A DNA stretch of 64,000 nucleotides from Ipomoea triloba (Eukaryota > Streptophyta > Magnoliopsida > Solanales > Convolvulaceae), in the NCBI RefSeq assembly GCF_003576645.1, contig NC_044919.1, positions 14,818,412 through 14,882,411 on the forward strand, read 5' to 3'. The translations under genes were made by a program, and so were the position numbers. Of the stretch, positions 47,612 through 59,335 are shown piece after piece. The notes under the pieces are model-generated. The model did no database searches, had not been told where the DNA came from, and saw only the letters and a program-made list of their open reading frames with translations. The first letter of the stretch is position 1. Every line of letters starts with the position of its first letter.

Positions 47612-49325
47612 AAATTAGGTTATTTATACTGATTCGACTTCAAGAAAATCTTGTTTTTTTTTTTTGCCGTAGTGCAGAGTAATTTCTAAGATTGTACTCT
47701 CGAACTCAAGTTCGAAATATAGGTGCAACCCAGTTTAGCAGAAGTGGGCCCCTAGGCCGCAGCAAGTTCGATCCATAGATCGAGAGCCAATCCGAGTTGT
47801 GCGATCTCACATCTTGATCGTGATAAAGACCGGGATTAGATCTCGGTGTAAGTCCTATGAAGTAGGCAAATCAAAATCCCAAACGAGGCTCAAGAGGAAA
47901 AGCGTACTCGTGTCTGATCGAATGGATCAAAAGGCATACGGTCCCTAGACCGAGAGGAATACACTAGTCTTTAGACTAGGAACCCGAAAAGGGGATTTCA
48001 AAGAGAAGCGTTTTTTGAACGATCAAAAGATAAACATGTTGTCCTGAGCAATGACTCAAAAAGGCGAAGAAAGTCGATTTGGATTGGTATATAATATGAC
48101 ATCCAAGTCGGAAAAATTTGGCCCATAGGTTGGGAAACCCGAGTAAGGACCATAGAGGAGAAACATCCTCGATAATCACCTCAAGATCAGAAAAAGAATG
48201 GTGCATTGACCATCAGCCACGAACAGGGTATAAGAGGAGAACCGCCCTCGTCGCCGATCATTGGATTGATATGAAGTCCCGAGCAATGACATAGTAAAAG
48301 GGGAGAAGGCTGGTCTTTTAGACTTGCACATTTCCCGACCCAAGTCGATGCAAGTCGATTAATGAACCGCAATAACTGATATCTAGATCTGTGTGTAAAC
48401 CAACTTCCGAGCTGAGAGAGACAAAAAAAGAAGGGTCTCTTGACCAAGCGCCTATATACAGGCTTTTGAAGGGAAAGCACCCTATTTAAATAATCAATAG
48501 AATAATGAAAATCCTAAGCAAAAACATAAATAATACATCACATGTTCTCGGTTTGCAGAATCGATCATAAAATTTAATACAAATAGCCAACGCTAAACTG
48601 AACGCGATTGGCTAGGATCAATCTTAATGAGAGTAAATAGAACAAATAAACATAGCCCCGACCTAAGTAAAACGTAAACCACGAACTTGACTCTAGCCTC
48701 ATGATTGGGGGAAAGTGATTTTAAAATCCTAATATTCTCGAGATCAAGATCGAAGTTTAGACCGAACTTGTAAGAGGATCAAAACTACGTTAGCCAATAG
48801 TACAACCTGATTGAAATCGACACCGGTCTCAAGTACACTTGACAAAAGGGTCACTACAGTCGGTTCTTTTAAAATGACTGATCATGATAAGAAGGGTCGA
48901 GGGAATCTCGACCTCAAGATGTCGCGTAAAAGGAATTAGCCTAAATGACTAAATAGAATCAAAACAATTGTAATGGCAAGCCAAAAGGCAAAGTTTTACC
49001 GCTCGGTGAGAGACGGACCGAGCTCCTGTCAGAAAGAATCAAATGCTTACACCTCGTGGTCGGCTAGGCCGACCCGATTGGAATAAGAAAAGGTTGTAAG
49101 ATAAACACAAAGTATGAACGTTATAGCATAAACATAAAAGATTGAAAGATGATAGAACAAAAAGTCCTTAAACGACGAAGTCTACGTGGTCGGCGTAACT
49201 AGGGCTGAGCTCTTACTAATATCAAATCCTAATTCCCGACACAAGCGGGGTCAGGCTCTCGATCAATACCACTACTCTCGCGTGGGAATTTTCTCTGTCC
49301 CGATCTCTAGCTGGGTAGATGGAGG
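47612..49325. other. Degenerate retrotransposon DNA
   Basis: GC-balanced sequence with many short broken frames on both strands. It continues the block that starts at 44030 once the 2254-bp insert is removed. No domain identified. Confidence 0.4.
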
Positions 49326-49329
49326 CTCA

Positions 49330-49829
49330 ATGGGCCCCGGTTGAGTAATGGGCTGGCCCGGGGTCAGCTACGTTTTCGGGAAGTATGCTAAGGATGACCA
49401 CTAAAACGTCGTCGTTCAACGACACGGCCAGAGCTTCCTTCACATCGCTGTGCATCTTCTTCTTCTTGCACATAAAGGCTCACCGGCTGTATTCCCGCAC
49501 AAATTTTTCCCTAGCTTCCGTGCCCAAGAGTGTTCCAAAAAAGGGCTCGACTATTGCTTGATCATTGAAGATCCGAGAGGCAAGAAGCCCGGGCGTCGCA
49601 ACAGTGTCGTTTAAGAAAGACGTCGAGGCCTTGTAGTTGGTGTCTACCATCACAATCTTTTCCTCGGTCGCTACGACCCTCTTCTCCGTGGCCTCGTTTG
49701 ACTTTTCGAGCTCACGAATCTTCGCTTACCAACGAGCTATGAACTTTTTAGCGTTGTTCATTACCTTCTAGTAGAGGTTCTCGGCAGCCTTTGCCTGACT
49801 AAACAAGCCGGCAAGGGCAACCCATCTGT
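49330..49829 (-). pseudogene. Broken - strand frame, gypsy-associated
   Basis: A largely open - strand frame with three stops: WVALAGLFSQAKAAENLY, KVMNNAKKFIARW, KIRELEKSNEATEKRVVATE, FLNDTVATPGLLASRIFNDQ, HSDVKEALAVSLNDDVLVV. It is charged and helical (coiled-coil like). If the block is a + strand gypsy element of the Tat type, this would sit where such elements may carry an antisense ORF. That is inference. Confidence 0.4.
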
Positions 49830-49859
49830 AACCATTTGAAGCTCTATAATCATAATTAA

Positions 49860-51106
49860 TTTTTGTGAAAAATTTCGATGCACGGCTTTGAAAATTCATT
49901 TTATTATTTTGCACTTAGGAAGTAGATTATTTTTTGAGCTTATGAAAGGCAGTAAACCTAGACTTGGTCCATGGTTTGACTTCACCCAACCAATCTTGCT
50001 CTGGGATATAATCTCCTAGCCCCAATTCTTATGAAGTCCATGGTCTTATGAGGTCTTTGTGCACTTGACTCATTGGTAAATCTCTGATGTTGAGATACAA
50101 ACTTATGCTTGTTGAATGCTTGTTGCTTCACAGGAATACGATGTTCTGACTTTTAACAAATGTTACTACTTGAACTTTATTAATTAAAGTAGTAGAATTA
50201 GTTAGTTTCTCAAGGGTTTGAGAACATGCAGGATTGTAGCCTAATCTGGCTTTATCTCCCAAGGGCTTTTGCATGGTTACCATTTTATCCATTATTTTTG
50301 GATGAATTTGTAAACATAGCTATATTCGCAGTTAGGTTATGTTCTCTAACATATCTTGCTTTGAACTCTTTTTGAAGACGAATGACTTCATCCTTCAAGT
50401 TTCTCATTTTATGTAGAGCATTTTGCAATTTTTGAATGGTTTTATCCATTTCCTATTTTTCGAGAATTAGAAGTTGCATCCTTTAGTTGAGAGTGAGTGG
50501 CCATAATGCCTTGACAATCCTTCATTAAATTGACAATAGATTCCTTAGATTCAAAAGACGAAGTAACAAAATCAAATGAGTTTGAGGTTACCTCTTCTTC
50601 ATCTGGTCCAAGAGCTATAAGGCATTCTTCATTTGAATCTAATTCTATTGTTTTTTGTGATGAGGCAATACAATGTGGTATCTTTTTTTGAAAATTATTG
50701 GCTTTCATCATTTGAAGATGTTTACTCTTATTCTTCATCTTCATTCGGTAGGTTATTCATGAGTGTTTTTCTTTTACCACTCTTGAGTCTTCTTTGCTTT
50801 CCGTTTTATTATGTGAAGAGCCGAAGACTCAAAAATTTTCTTACCTTGAGTTTTGCTCACAATTGGATATGGACATTCGGGCTTGAAGTATCCTCCTCGT
50901 CTTCTACAATTGTAGCATTGACCTCCAATTTCCTTTACTTTTTCTTTACATGTCTTTCTTGGTGGTAATTTTTTATTTCTCTGAGATGTATTTTTGAAAT
51001 TATTTTTTCTCATAAACTTGAATTTCCTGACAAGAAGCACAAATTGTTCGTCAGTTATAAAATCAATATTTTCTACTAATTTGAAAGATGATGATTGTTC
51101 GACCAT
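49860..51106 (-). pseudogene. Sirevirus-like copia gag remnant
   Basis: On the - strand: VRKFKFMRKNNFKNTS, a zinc knuckle CYNCRRRGGYFKPEC in which the usual His is Tyr, then ALGPDEEEVTSNSFDF and a helical KMRNLKDEVIRLQKEFKARY, LTANIAMFTNSS. This order fits Sirevirus gag. Stops near 50770 and 50450 break it. Its N-terminus is missing; a SINE lies upstream at 51266-51425. It shares orientation and type with the RNase H remnant at 43363-44010. Confidence 0.8.
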
Positions 51107-51265
51107 TAGTGCGGCATTTCATGCTTCATGATCTTCTTCGGTTCTTAATCAATCAACACATCAAAGAATAAATATATTATAACTCATTATTATTATACGA
51201 CATTGAGAAACTCAAAAGAGAAAGTTATGAACATTTTAAAAAATACGGAGTATATATAAATTTAA

Positions 51266-51425
51266 GATTTTTTTTGAGTACTATTGACTTTGTTACAATG
51301 TACCGTTCATAGCTACTTTGTCAACCAAATGAAGCACAAAGAATCAATATCGCCACCACTAAGGCTCGAACACCCCCTCCCATGTGGGGTGCAACCGAGT
51401 GCCACTAGACCACAAGATCTTTGGC
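51266..51425 (-). mobile_element. SINE, 'GCCAAAGATCTTGTG' family, copy 3
   Basis: On the - strand GCCAAAGATCTTGTGGTCT, TGTTCGAGCCTTAGTGG, and a GTCAATAGTACTCAAAAAAA end: closely matching 14546-14708. Flanks 51253-51265 and 51426-51438 are both TATATAAATTTAA. Confidence 0.88.
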
Positions 51426-51438
51426 TATATAAATTTAA

Positions 51439-52577
51439 AATGGTTGAATAGATATTCACAAATAAATATAATTATTCGGAAAAAGAATGTTGTCAATTAA
51501 ACTAACAGTGACCAAGAAATAAATGCGTTGTTTGCTAACATAGTTAGCTTATCAGTCAATTTTAACTTATTTCACCACTATTAGTTGTTTGACTTAGTCT
51601 CAATATGAATGTTTATTAATTAGTTTTTTGTAACAACTTATTGCTCTAAAATACTAAAATTTAAAAAGTTGTTCCAAGCAGCTTTTTTGATAAACTTTTT
51701 AAAAAGTCATTTTGCATGCTATTACCCATCAGCTAACACCTAATTTACCAAACACTTTTCTACAATTAAATAATACTATCAACTAATCAAACCCACTAAC
51801 CCAATTAGCTAAGAACTACTCCGTATTTACTAACCGCCCTATAGTCTATCTTTTTTTTTTCTTTTTTTTTTTTTCATAAAAACTAATGATGTCATCTTAG
51901 AAAACAAAAAGATTGGACGGCATTAGTTTCCAAATTTAAACATACAATTGGGCAGTGGGGGTCCATACTCCATGGAAAGTCTCAACAATCTAAGGGGACA
52001 TCCATTACCATTAGTGCATTGTCTACTTTAGCAATTATTTTGTCCAATTAATTGCTAATTTTCTCATTTATTGTATGTGATGAAAATTAATCTAAGACTC
52101 CTGCAGCAAGATTCTCTTCCTAAATTTAGTTTTAAATTTTCAATTTTCAATCCTCAATATTGGATCTTATTAAACTCTTTTTTCTTTATTTAATTAATTC
52201 ATAGTGTATAATATCTCTTATTTTATTAATTTTTAATAAGATTGGACCATTCATAAATAGCCAATAAATTAAATATCAAAAGTTAGGTTAAACATTCAAA
52301 ATAAAATTATTAGGGAAAATAATAAATTTGCTATCTGTGAATTTTCCCTTTGTTTTTGATCAAATCAAAAGTTGAAAATTGCAACATCAAGAATTTATCC
52401 CTTTGCATTGACCAAAGAAGAAATGGGAGTAGGAAATATGGATTTCGGTTCATGAATTTAGAAACAAAAAATTAGAGTTAAAGTTATAGACATGTTTGGT
52501 TCACAACTTATATTTACTTCAGAATGGGATTCATATCCCTTTGAAAGTCTAGACTAATATTTGAAATACACACATAT
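51439..52577. other. AT-rich DNA with a MITE-like segment
   Basis: 51535-51780 has inverted-type motifs (TAGTTAGCTTATCAGTCAATT and ATCAGCTAACACCTAATTTACC) like the element at 28615. No gene. Confidence 0.45.
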
Positions 52578-53022
52578 ATAAAGTCATTACATATTTAATT
52601 TAAAATTTCATGACATATTCAAATGATAAACATATTGATATGATATCTTTGCATCAATCAATAATGATTTTTGTGTAATTTTTTTAATGGGCGGTGAAGT
52701 CCAGGCACATCTTCAGAGAACAAATTGATCAACAAATCACATGGCTAAACTCGCATTATTCAAGTATAATTTTTGCCTAAGGGTGTTAGACCGCCCTCCG
52801 AGAAGCATTTGGGAAATCCCTAGAGAGGACATGAGAGACATTCCGAGAGTAAGACATGTGTTAAATAATGCTAACGAGTAGTCTTTTGGGGATATCCCCT
52901 CCCTTCTATTCCAAAAAAAAAAAAATTACATATTTAATTTAGAATTTCGTGACCTAATCAAATGATAAACATATTATATGATATTTTTACATCAATCAAT
53001 AATGATTTTTGTATAATTTTTA
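52578..53022 (+). repeat. Poly(A)-ended insert between two ~100-bp direct repeats
   Basis: 52581-52685 and 52926-53022 are near copies (ATTACATATTTAATTTA-AAT, AAATGATAAACATATT, CATCAATCAATAATGATTTTT). Between them 52690-52920 is GC-richer (GCCTAAGGGTGTTAGACCGC, GAGACATTCCGAGAGTAAG) and ends in 13 A. The flank repeat is too long for a target duplication. Confidence 0.75.
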
Positions 53023-53910
53023 AAATTATGACTATGAAAAAAAACTTGGTGTATGTGTCAATTTGTCCTTTATTTATTTTCTTTAAAATTTTAATATCAA
53101 TAATAATTTCAATTCTAAATTACTACATACCAAGTGGATTAGTGGACAACTCATTTATACTAAAACTCATTTCAATTATTAAATGTTTGATTTTGATTTT
53201 ATGAACCAAACACACCTATAAATGTTTAAATAGCTAGGGCCTAGGGGCAATTTAATCGGTGGTTAAGACAGAAGAAATGGTCTTTTAACTTTGATTTAGA
53301 GGTGAAAGCTAACTTGATTACAAGTCTAGAGGTGTAAAAGTTTGGTAGGTACTTCATATAGTGGTAGATATTCGAAGTGATCTGATGTGATGGGTAATAA
53401 TAATACTAAGATTAAGATAAGGAAATAATGGGTCGGTAAATTTGTGATAAAATTTTATTTTTAATCATTGAGTATTTTGATAGTGTTATATGTAATTTTA
53501 CTTTTTAAATTTTATCTTATTACATTATTGATTTTTATTTGTTCGCCAATTAATCATTTATTTAAATTTCTATCATTTCACCGTTTAATAAAAATTATTA
53601 ACATGTAATTTCATTATTAATAAATGAGTTTACAATAAAATGAGAGAAATTACATATTAAATTAAGAGACTTGAATGTTGAAATTACATCTTAATTAACC
53701 CTCTTTGTTAAAGGTGAAATGACAACAATATAAATGAAAAATTAATTATTTCAAAGAAATGAAAGTCAATAATATAATGATGCAAAATTAAAATGTACGA
53801 CAAAATCTGACAATGTTAAAATATAGTTTAGGACTAAAAATATAATTTTCTCCTTTATTTATTTATTTATTGTATTATTAATAAAGAAAAAAAGAGGTAA
53901 TATCTATTAC
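53023..53910. other. AT-rich intergenic DNA
   Basis: No supported feature. Confidence 0.6.
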
Positions 53911-54206
53911 TCATTACATCGTAGTTGAAATAATAATTCAGAAGGGATAAATGAATAATGTAATACGTATACTAGTTTTTTGTTTCACTTAGGATGTGAT
54001 CGTTGTGTTTAGAAATTCATAAAATGATTTTTGAAAATTATTTTCTGAGTTTTCATACTCATTACACCGTAGTTGAAATAATAATTCAGTAGGGAAAAAT
54101 GAATAATGTAATACGTATACTAGTTTTTTGTTTCACTTAGGATGTGATCGTTGTGTTTAGAAATTCATAAAATGATTTTTGAAAATTATTTTTTGAGTTT
54201 TCATTG
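53911..54206 (+). repeat. 148-bp tandem duplication, two near-identical copies
   Basis: 53911-54058 and 54059-54206 differ at only a few positions, both running from TCATTACA(T/C)CGTAGTTG to GAGTTTTCAT. The second copy contains the left end of the MITE at 54137, so that end is duplicated too. Confidence 0.9.
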
Positions 54207-54652
54207 ATTGACAAGTAGGGGAAAATTTAAGTGAACAGAAAATAAAGTTTTGATCAAAAGGAAAATGATTATACTTTTATGGAAAACAACTTCCCTCTTT
54301 TTTTTTGTGGGGAAGTCATTTTTCAAAATTCAGCTCTGCAAAACGGCAGCCTTCATCTTCTTGTTGTTGGTTCTTCATCTTCTTGCTACAGAAAAACCAC
54401 GACCTTCTTCATTTGGAACTCAGTTTCTGGCGGAAACCAAAACACTCTAGTTTTTGTGCGGAAACCAATTCTATAGTTCCAGTGAAGTTTTTTTTCCTGG
54501 ATTTTTGTTTGTCTTCTGGAAAATAAAACAAACACACCAATGCAGTATCTGGAATGCAACCAAACACTGAAAATGAAAATATTTTTTAAAAAATGACTCA
54601 TTTTCTAGAAGTCATTTTCTGATTTCCAAACACACTCCTAACTTAACTAGCT
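54137..54652. mobile_element. MITE with TTAGGA-GTG ends
   Basis: The left end TTAGGATGTGATCGTTGTGTT faces inverted TTAGGAGTGTGTTTGGAAATC; GAAAATTATTTT-TGAGTTTTC/AAAATGACTCATTTTCT are subterminal. The interior is CTTC/GAAG-rich and open in several frames by chance. No clear duplication. Confidence 0.55.
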
Positions 54653-54738
54653 TCATTTGATTAATTTGTTTTGAAGTTGACTAATTCATGAAATATCATA
54701 AATATTTAAAAAAAAAAATTGTGTTCGAACTTGTTCAG

Positions 54739-57088
54739 TGTGATACCCCGGATTAAATCATGCCTTGTACCCCGATAATTCTTTCTTTCATGGAGTTATT
54801 CAATTAATTAAACCCGATTCTTTTTAAATAAATCAATAACTCCTAATATAGCCTTTTTAATTTCTAAAAGCCCAACTTCCTAATTAAATTGTGTAAGGGA
54901 CATTAATTTGAATATTTCATCCCTTATAATTATATGTACATATTTATTGGCCCAAATCCTTAATAATTCAAGCCTTACTCTTATTAATTAATTCTTGAAC
55001 AAGACTTAGTCCATTCTTATTTAAAGGGCCTATAATTGATTAAATTTCCCTAAAGATATATATATTATGTATGTATAGTTTTTATAATATTCATATAAAA
55101 GCCTTCTATAAACAAAGTAGACCTAGTCTTCTTCATCCTCCCTACTACACTTACACACCATTTTCACTCATAAACCCTACACAAATTCATCTTCTCTTCC
55201 TATCAAGGATTCAAGTCAAGATTTATCTTTTAAGAGTTCAATTCCTAGGCTTGGATGATCATGATGATGGTGGTTTGATTGGGTGAGCTAGGAGGTTTGA
55301 TTTGGAGGAGCTGGCATAAGAGGTAACACTCCATATCTCACAAAATCTACTTTCACTCTCTTATATATGTGTTTTGGTGTATTGGAGAATCTTGTGAATT
55401 ATTTCGTTGAAATAATTTGTGTATTGTAGGATTCTTGAGCCTATCTTGTATATTCTTGGATTGTGTTGATCATTCTTGATTCTTGATATGATTGGTGTTA
55501 TTTTGAGGGATTCCATATGTTATTTAACCTCTGAGATGTGTAATCTGATCATAGTCTGAGTACTGGAATGACCTACTGTGTTCATCGCATTATGTCTGTT
55601 GAGTCTGAGTATTCTATGTGTTGGATTTGTTTTTGCGGAAAAGTGTGGCGGTATAATGTGTCCCACTGAACTGTTCCACAAGAACAATCAACGATAGAGT
55701 GTGACGGTGAGGTGTGTTCCGTGGATCCCCCCCGTCCCTTCTTGCGGATTGAGTCGACGGTCTGGTGTGTTCCGCTGGAACGTTCCGCTAGTGCATTTCC
55801 TTCTCTGATTTTCGTATGTGTTTTGTTGTCTAGTGATCTGATAATCTATCTTTGATTCCTAAGGTATATCCTAAGGGTTTTGTTGAGTTTATTACCTTGT
55901 TTATTGAGTGTTGATCCAATGATCTTGGTCCTTTATCTTGGAGTATTGGTTGATTACTGTTGGTTTGACTCTTTGGTTGATACCCTGAGAATGTTGTCAT
56001 GCTATTCATATTCTGAGTCTGAATACTTCTTTGTATTAGTATTTCCTTTGGGAAATGAGTTTGAGTTTGATATGTTGTGGTCTTGGATTCTTGTGATTGA
56101 TTCCTTGAATTCCATGTCATTGTGTATACCCTTGGATTGAAGGAAAGTGAGTTTTGGCTCCTATATATGTATATTATTATGGTTTGGAGGAAATTGAGCT
56201 TATGTGCTCCTATTATGTGATATTGCATGTGATATGTGAATCATATCTTGGTTTGGAGGACTTTTGGTCAAGAGGCTGTGAGCTTTGACTCTAGGGTGTG
56301 AGCGGTTGGACTGGTGTTATGGATGGACTGGTGAACCCGGCTGGATAGGTGTTATGGTCAGATGAGGAGTAAAGGTTGGAACAACCCTAAGCCTATTCTG
56401 TGTTCTTGGTTGTGTCACTCCATGTCGAGTGCCTTGAGTTTGTTGATTGGTTGGTTACCTTAATTGTTATTCAGTTGAGCTTGTACCTTGTTTGAGTGTC
56501 TTATTATTGAATGTGGTATTGCAGATTCATTCCTTGGTAATTGAACTTGTAGAGATGTCTTTGGGTTATGATTCATTCAGCTTGATTCATTGTTGAGTCT
56601 CCTGTTATTTAAACAATGATAGTTTCGTTGGCATATATTCTATATGCGTGTGTAAAATCTATTTACAAAGCTATGATATATTATTGTATTTCTCACAAGT
56701 GTGAGTGGAGTATTACTTAGCATTTCTTTGCTAAAATTTCTAACTATTTTCCAGGTATGGAGTAGAACCTGCACGCGAGAGCACTAGTCTTTAGTTCTAT
56801 TCCTTTTTTATGATTCTAGCTTGGTAGTATTTTGGATGTTTTGACTTCGGGCATGCGTGCCTTAGAACGTTGTGGATGTAATAACGAATTAGTTATGCTT
56901 TGGTTTTGAGGATTATTGTGACTATGTTTGAACTCGCCTTAGCATCTAGGCCTTGTGGACTTAGATGTGGCGTAACACCCCGCCAATGATATAGATTCGC
57001 TTCCGCATTTCTGTTGTTTAAGTGTTGAGATTCTATAGCTTTACTTTAAGTTTATTGCTTATCTCATCCGTAGTTCAGGGGTGTTACA
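54739..57088 (+). mobile_element. Solo-LTR-like unit (~2.35 kb), probably gypsy
   Basis: The left edge TGTGATACCCCGG and right edge CAGGGGTGTTACA give TG..CA ends with short inverted matches, as in plant gypsy LTRs that begin TGTAACACCCC. A TATA-like TATAAAAGCC at about 55096 is followed by a pyrimidine-rich start and a donor-like GAGGTAAC near 55320. The flanking 5-mers TTCAG and TTCTT match at 3 of 5. No internal domains on either side. Confidence 0.55.
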
Positions 57089-58200
57089 TTCTTTATGTAG
57101 AAAAATGGAAAATACTAACCCACTAACACTTACACTAGATCCTCCTTTTCCTCTTCCCGGACCTCTACTAGATCCTCCACATCTTTAATTAGAGCTAGTC
57201 ATAATAAGGGTGACTTGTGTCACAAACTCGTTCTCGCTAACGAGGTCACGTGCGACCTTAGCTACTCTTTCAATCGCAATAACTAAGTTAGCCTCGTTCG
57301 ACCCTCAATGGTGATGCTAATTTAATGATGGGATGGCTAAGAAAGCAAGTATGGCAAGAATCTTGCAAAGAAGCTCAAGAAAGAACTCAAAAGCTTTAAT
57401 TTATATGGATCTTGGAATCCTCATATGCTTAGATTTTAAATGTTCTTTACAAATGAGTCCCATGAGTGGTATTTATGTTGGAAAAATAGCATAAAATGTC
57501 ATTTTAAGTGGCTATTTTGTGGTATAAATATATGTGGAGTCCACTTCCGATTTGGGTCAAGTCAAAATGGATTCAGGTTCTTCGTAGATAGACGAAGAGA
57601 TTGATATATTGTACGCTCAAAACTGATAATGGGTGAATGAGAAATTGGCTCTCAAAGTTAACCCATTTGAGTTGGAAATGGAGGAAAAATCTTTTAAGTA
57701 GCTTTTGTCCCAGATTGGTTTGGGAAGTGGGTTTGCACCACTATTTATACAAGTCTTTCTAATGCTTATTGAATTGTATAACATATAGTTTCTCTCTCGC
57801 GTGCAGGGGGTGCAAATCAAATCCCAAAATGAATGCTGGTATCAATTCGGCCAAGAGAACTCGTGGTAACGGTTCGACCATTCTTAATACGCTGATGCTT
57901 TGTCGCTTCGCCATTCTGGTACGGTCATGTCGGCTCGTGGGACCATTCGATCAACTCGGGGTTGGTCAAACAGTTATCCACTCGTGTAATCTGATAAACT
58001 CAAGTTTAACCCCTCGTTGTCTCGTCTCGCCTCGTGTACGATTCGGGCTATGACCGTTCAGAGTTTTAATTCATCTGTTACAGAATTAATTTCAAATTAA
58101 TTCCAATTTTAATTACATGATTAATTCTCAGATAATGGTCTGCTGTTACAGGGGTTATATAACTGATTTTATTATCAGAGTAATGCCATGATTAAATGCT
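57089..58200. other. Retrotransposon-like DNA without clear domains
   Basis: 57775-58070 is GC-balanced (GGTAACGGTTCGACCATTC, CTCGTCTCGCCTCGTGTACG). It leads into the copia LTR below and is probably its U3 part. No frame recognised. Confidence 0.4.
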
Positions 58201-58209
58201 ATTTAATCC

Positions 58210-58568
58210 TTCAAATGCTATATAAGTTGATAGTAGAGCAACAAATTTTTAAAAAAAAATATAGACAACAAAAATCTATTTTCTTTCTTGAAACTTTGCT
58301 TCTACTCCTTTCTAGCCAATTTGTGTTCATCCCTTGCTCTAGTTTACTGGTTTCATTTGTTTGAGTGCTCAAACATTGAATCATAACACGTTTTATCTTG
58401 GGAAACGTAGACTACAACACTCCTAGCACTTTTTGGAGGTAGCAAATAAGGTTTTAAGGAAAGAGTGATTCACTCGACTCATGTTAACCACCTTCTAGAA
58501 AACCCATTTTGTTTTTGTACTTGTTATTTTCCCAGGAATATTATTTTTATAGTAATATTTCCTAACAA
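58210..58568 (+). mobile_element. Copia LTR 3' half, same family as 18823-19034
   Basis: A TATA-like GCTATATAAGTTGATAG at about 58212 is followed by 58359-58568, which matches 18823-19034 and ends AATATTTCCTAACA. Confidence 0.75.
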
Positions 58569-58846
58569 TTTATACCGATTCCACCTCCTTAATGGATAGT
58601 GGAGATATACTAAATCCTACAACTAGGAATCATTCTCTATAACCCTCTCTAAATCTCTACACAAACCTAAGGTTCTACAAGGTTCAAGAATATTCCATAC
58701 ATCTCTACTACTATTAGTGTTATATATATATGCTTCTAGAAAATTCTATAAACTATGGGAAGCTATGCGAAAGCCTAAGAAAAGTCAAAAATGATGTAGC
58801 AAACTTCGAAAATGTATAGCAAAGGTGCACAGACGTTACATCCTCC
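58569..58846 (-). mobile_element. Partial LTR of a Ty3/gypsy chromovirus
   Basis: On the - strand it starts TGTAACGTCTGTGCACC right after the chromodomain frame ends, has a TATATATATAAC signal and runs to the copia LTR edge at 58568, which probably cuts it. Confidence 0.55.
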
Positions 58847-59050
58847 CCCACCTAATTTGGCGATAGCCTCGTTGCCTTGTATGCATCCAATTAGTCTTGG
58901 AACTTCCACAAGTCTTCCTTGAGGTCCCATGTTGATTTAGACTCGGGTAGCCCTTTTCCATTTGATAAGGTAGTTCATTTGATGTGGAATTCCCCTTTTA
59001 CGAACTACCTTTGACTTGAGCACCTCTTCTAAGTCTTGGTTGAAAGACTT
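58847..59050 (-). pseudogene. Chromodomain remnant of a gypsy integrase
   Basis: On the - strand MNYLIKWK, a +1 shift, then GLPESKSTWDLKEDLWKFQD and ATRLSPN-VGEDVTSV. This is the end of a chromovirus polyprotein: chromodomain core and the usual tail just before the LTR. One frameshift and stops are present. Confidence 0.8.
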
Positions 59051-59335
59051 AGTGCCCACTGGTGGTGCTCATTTTAATAATCGTCGACATCGATCATGTT
59101 CACGACCCTCTTTGGTTCGTGTGACTATATCTCTATTGGTTTACCTCATGGCTGCAAGTTTGGTTTTCCTACTCAAGGAATTAGCTTTTTTGACCCCTTC
59201 CACAACTTGTATGGTTGATAGTTGTGATGCCCTATTCACTCGTCTCTGGGTTGCATCGATGGTTGGGATTATGCATGGGAACTCCTTCCCCAAAGTACAC
59301 ATCGCATTGAACGACGGAATTGAGATGGCTATGGC

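Noticed and set aside
54250..54526. Three overlapping + strand frames of 65-73 codons
   Set aside because: They overlap in different frames inside a CTTC-rich MITE interior, with no domain and no promoter.
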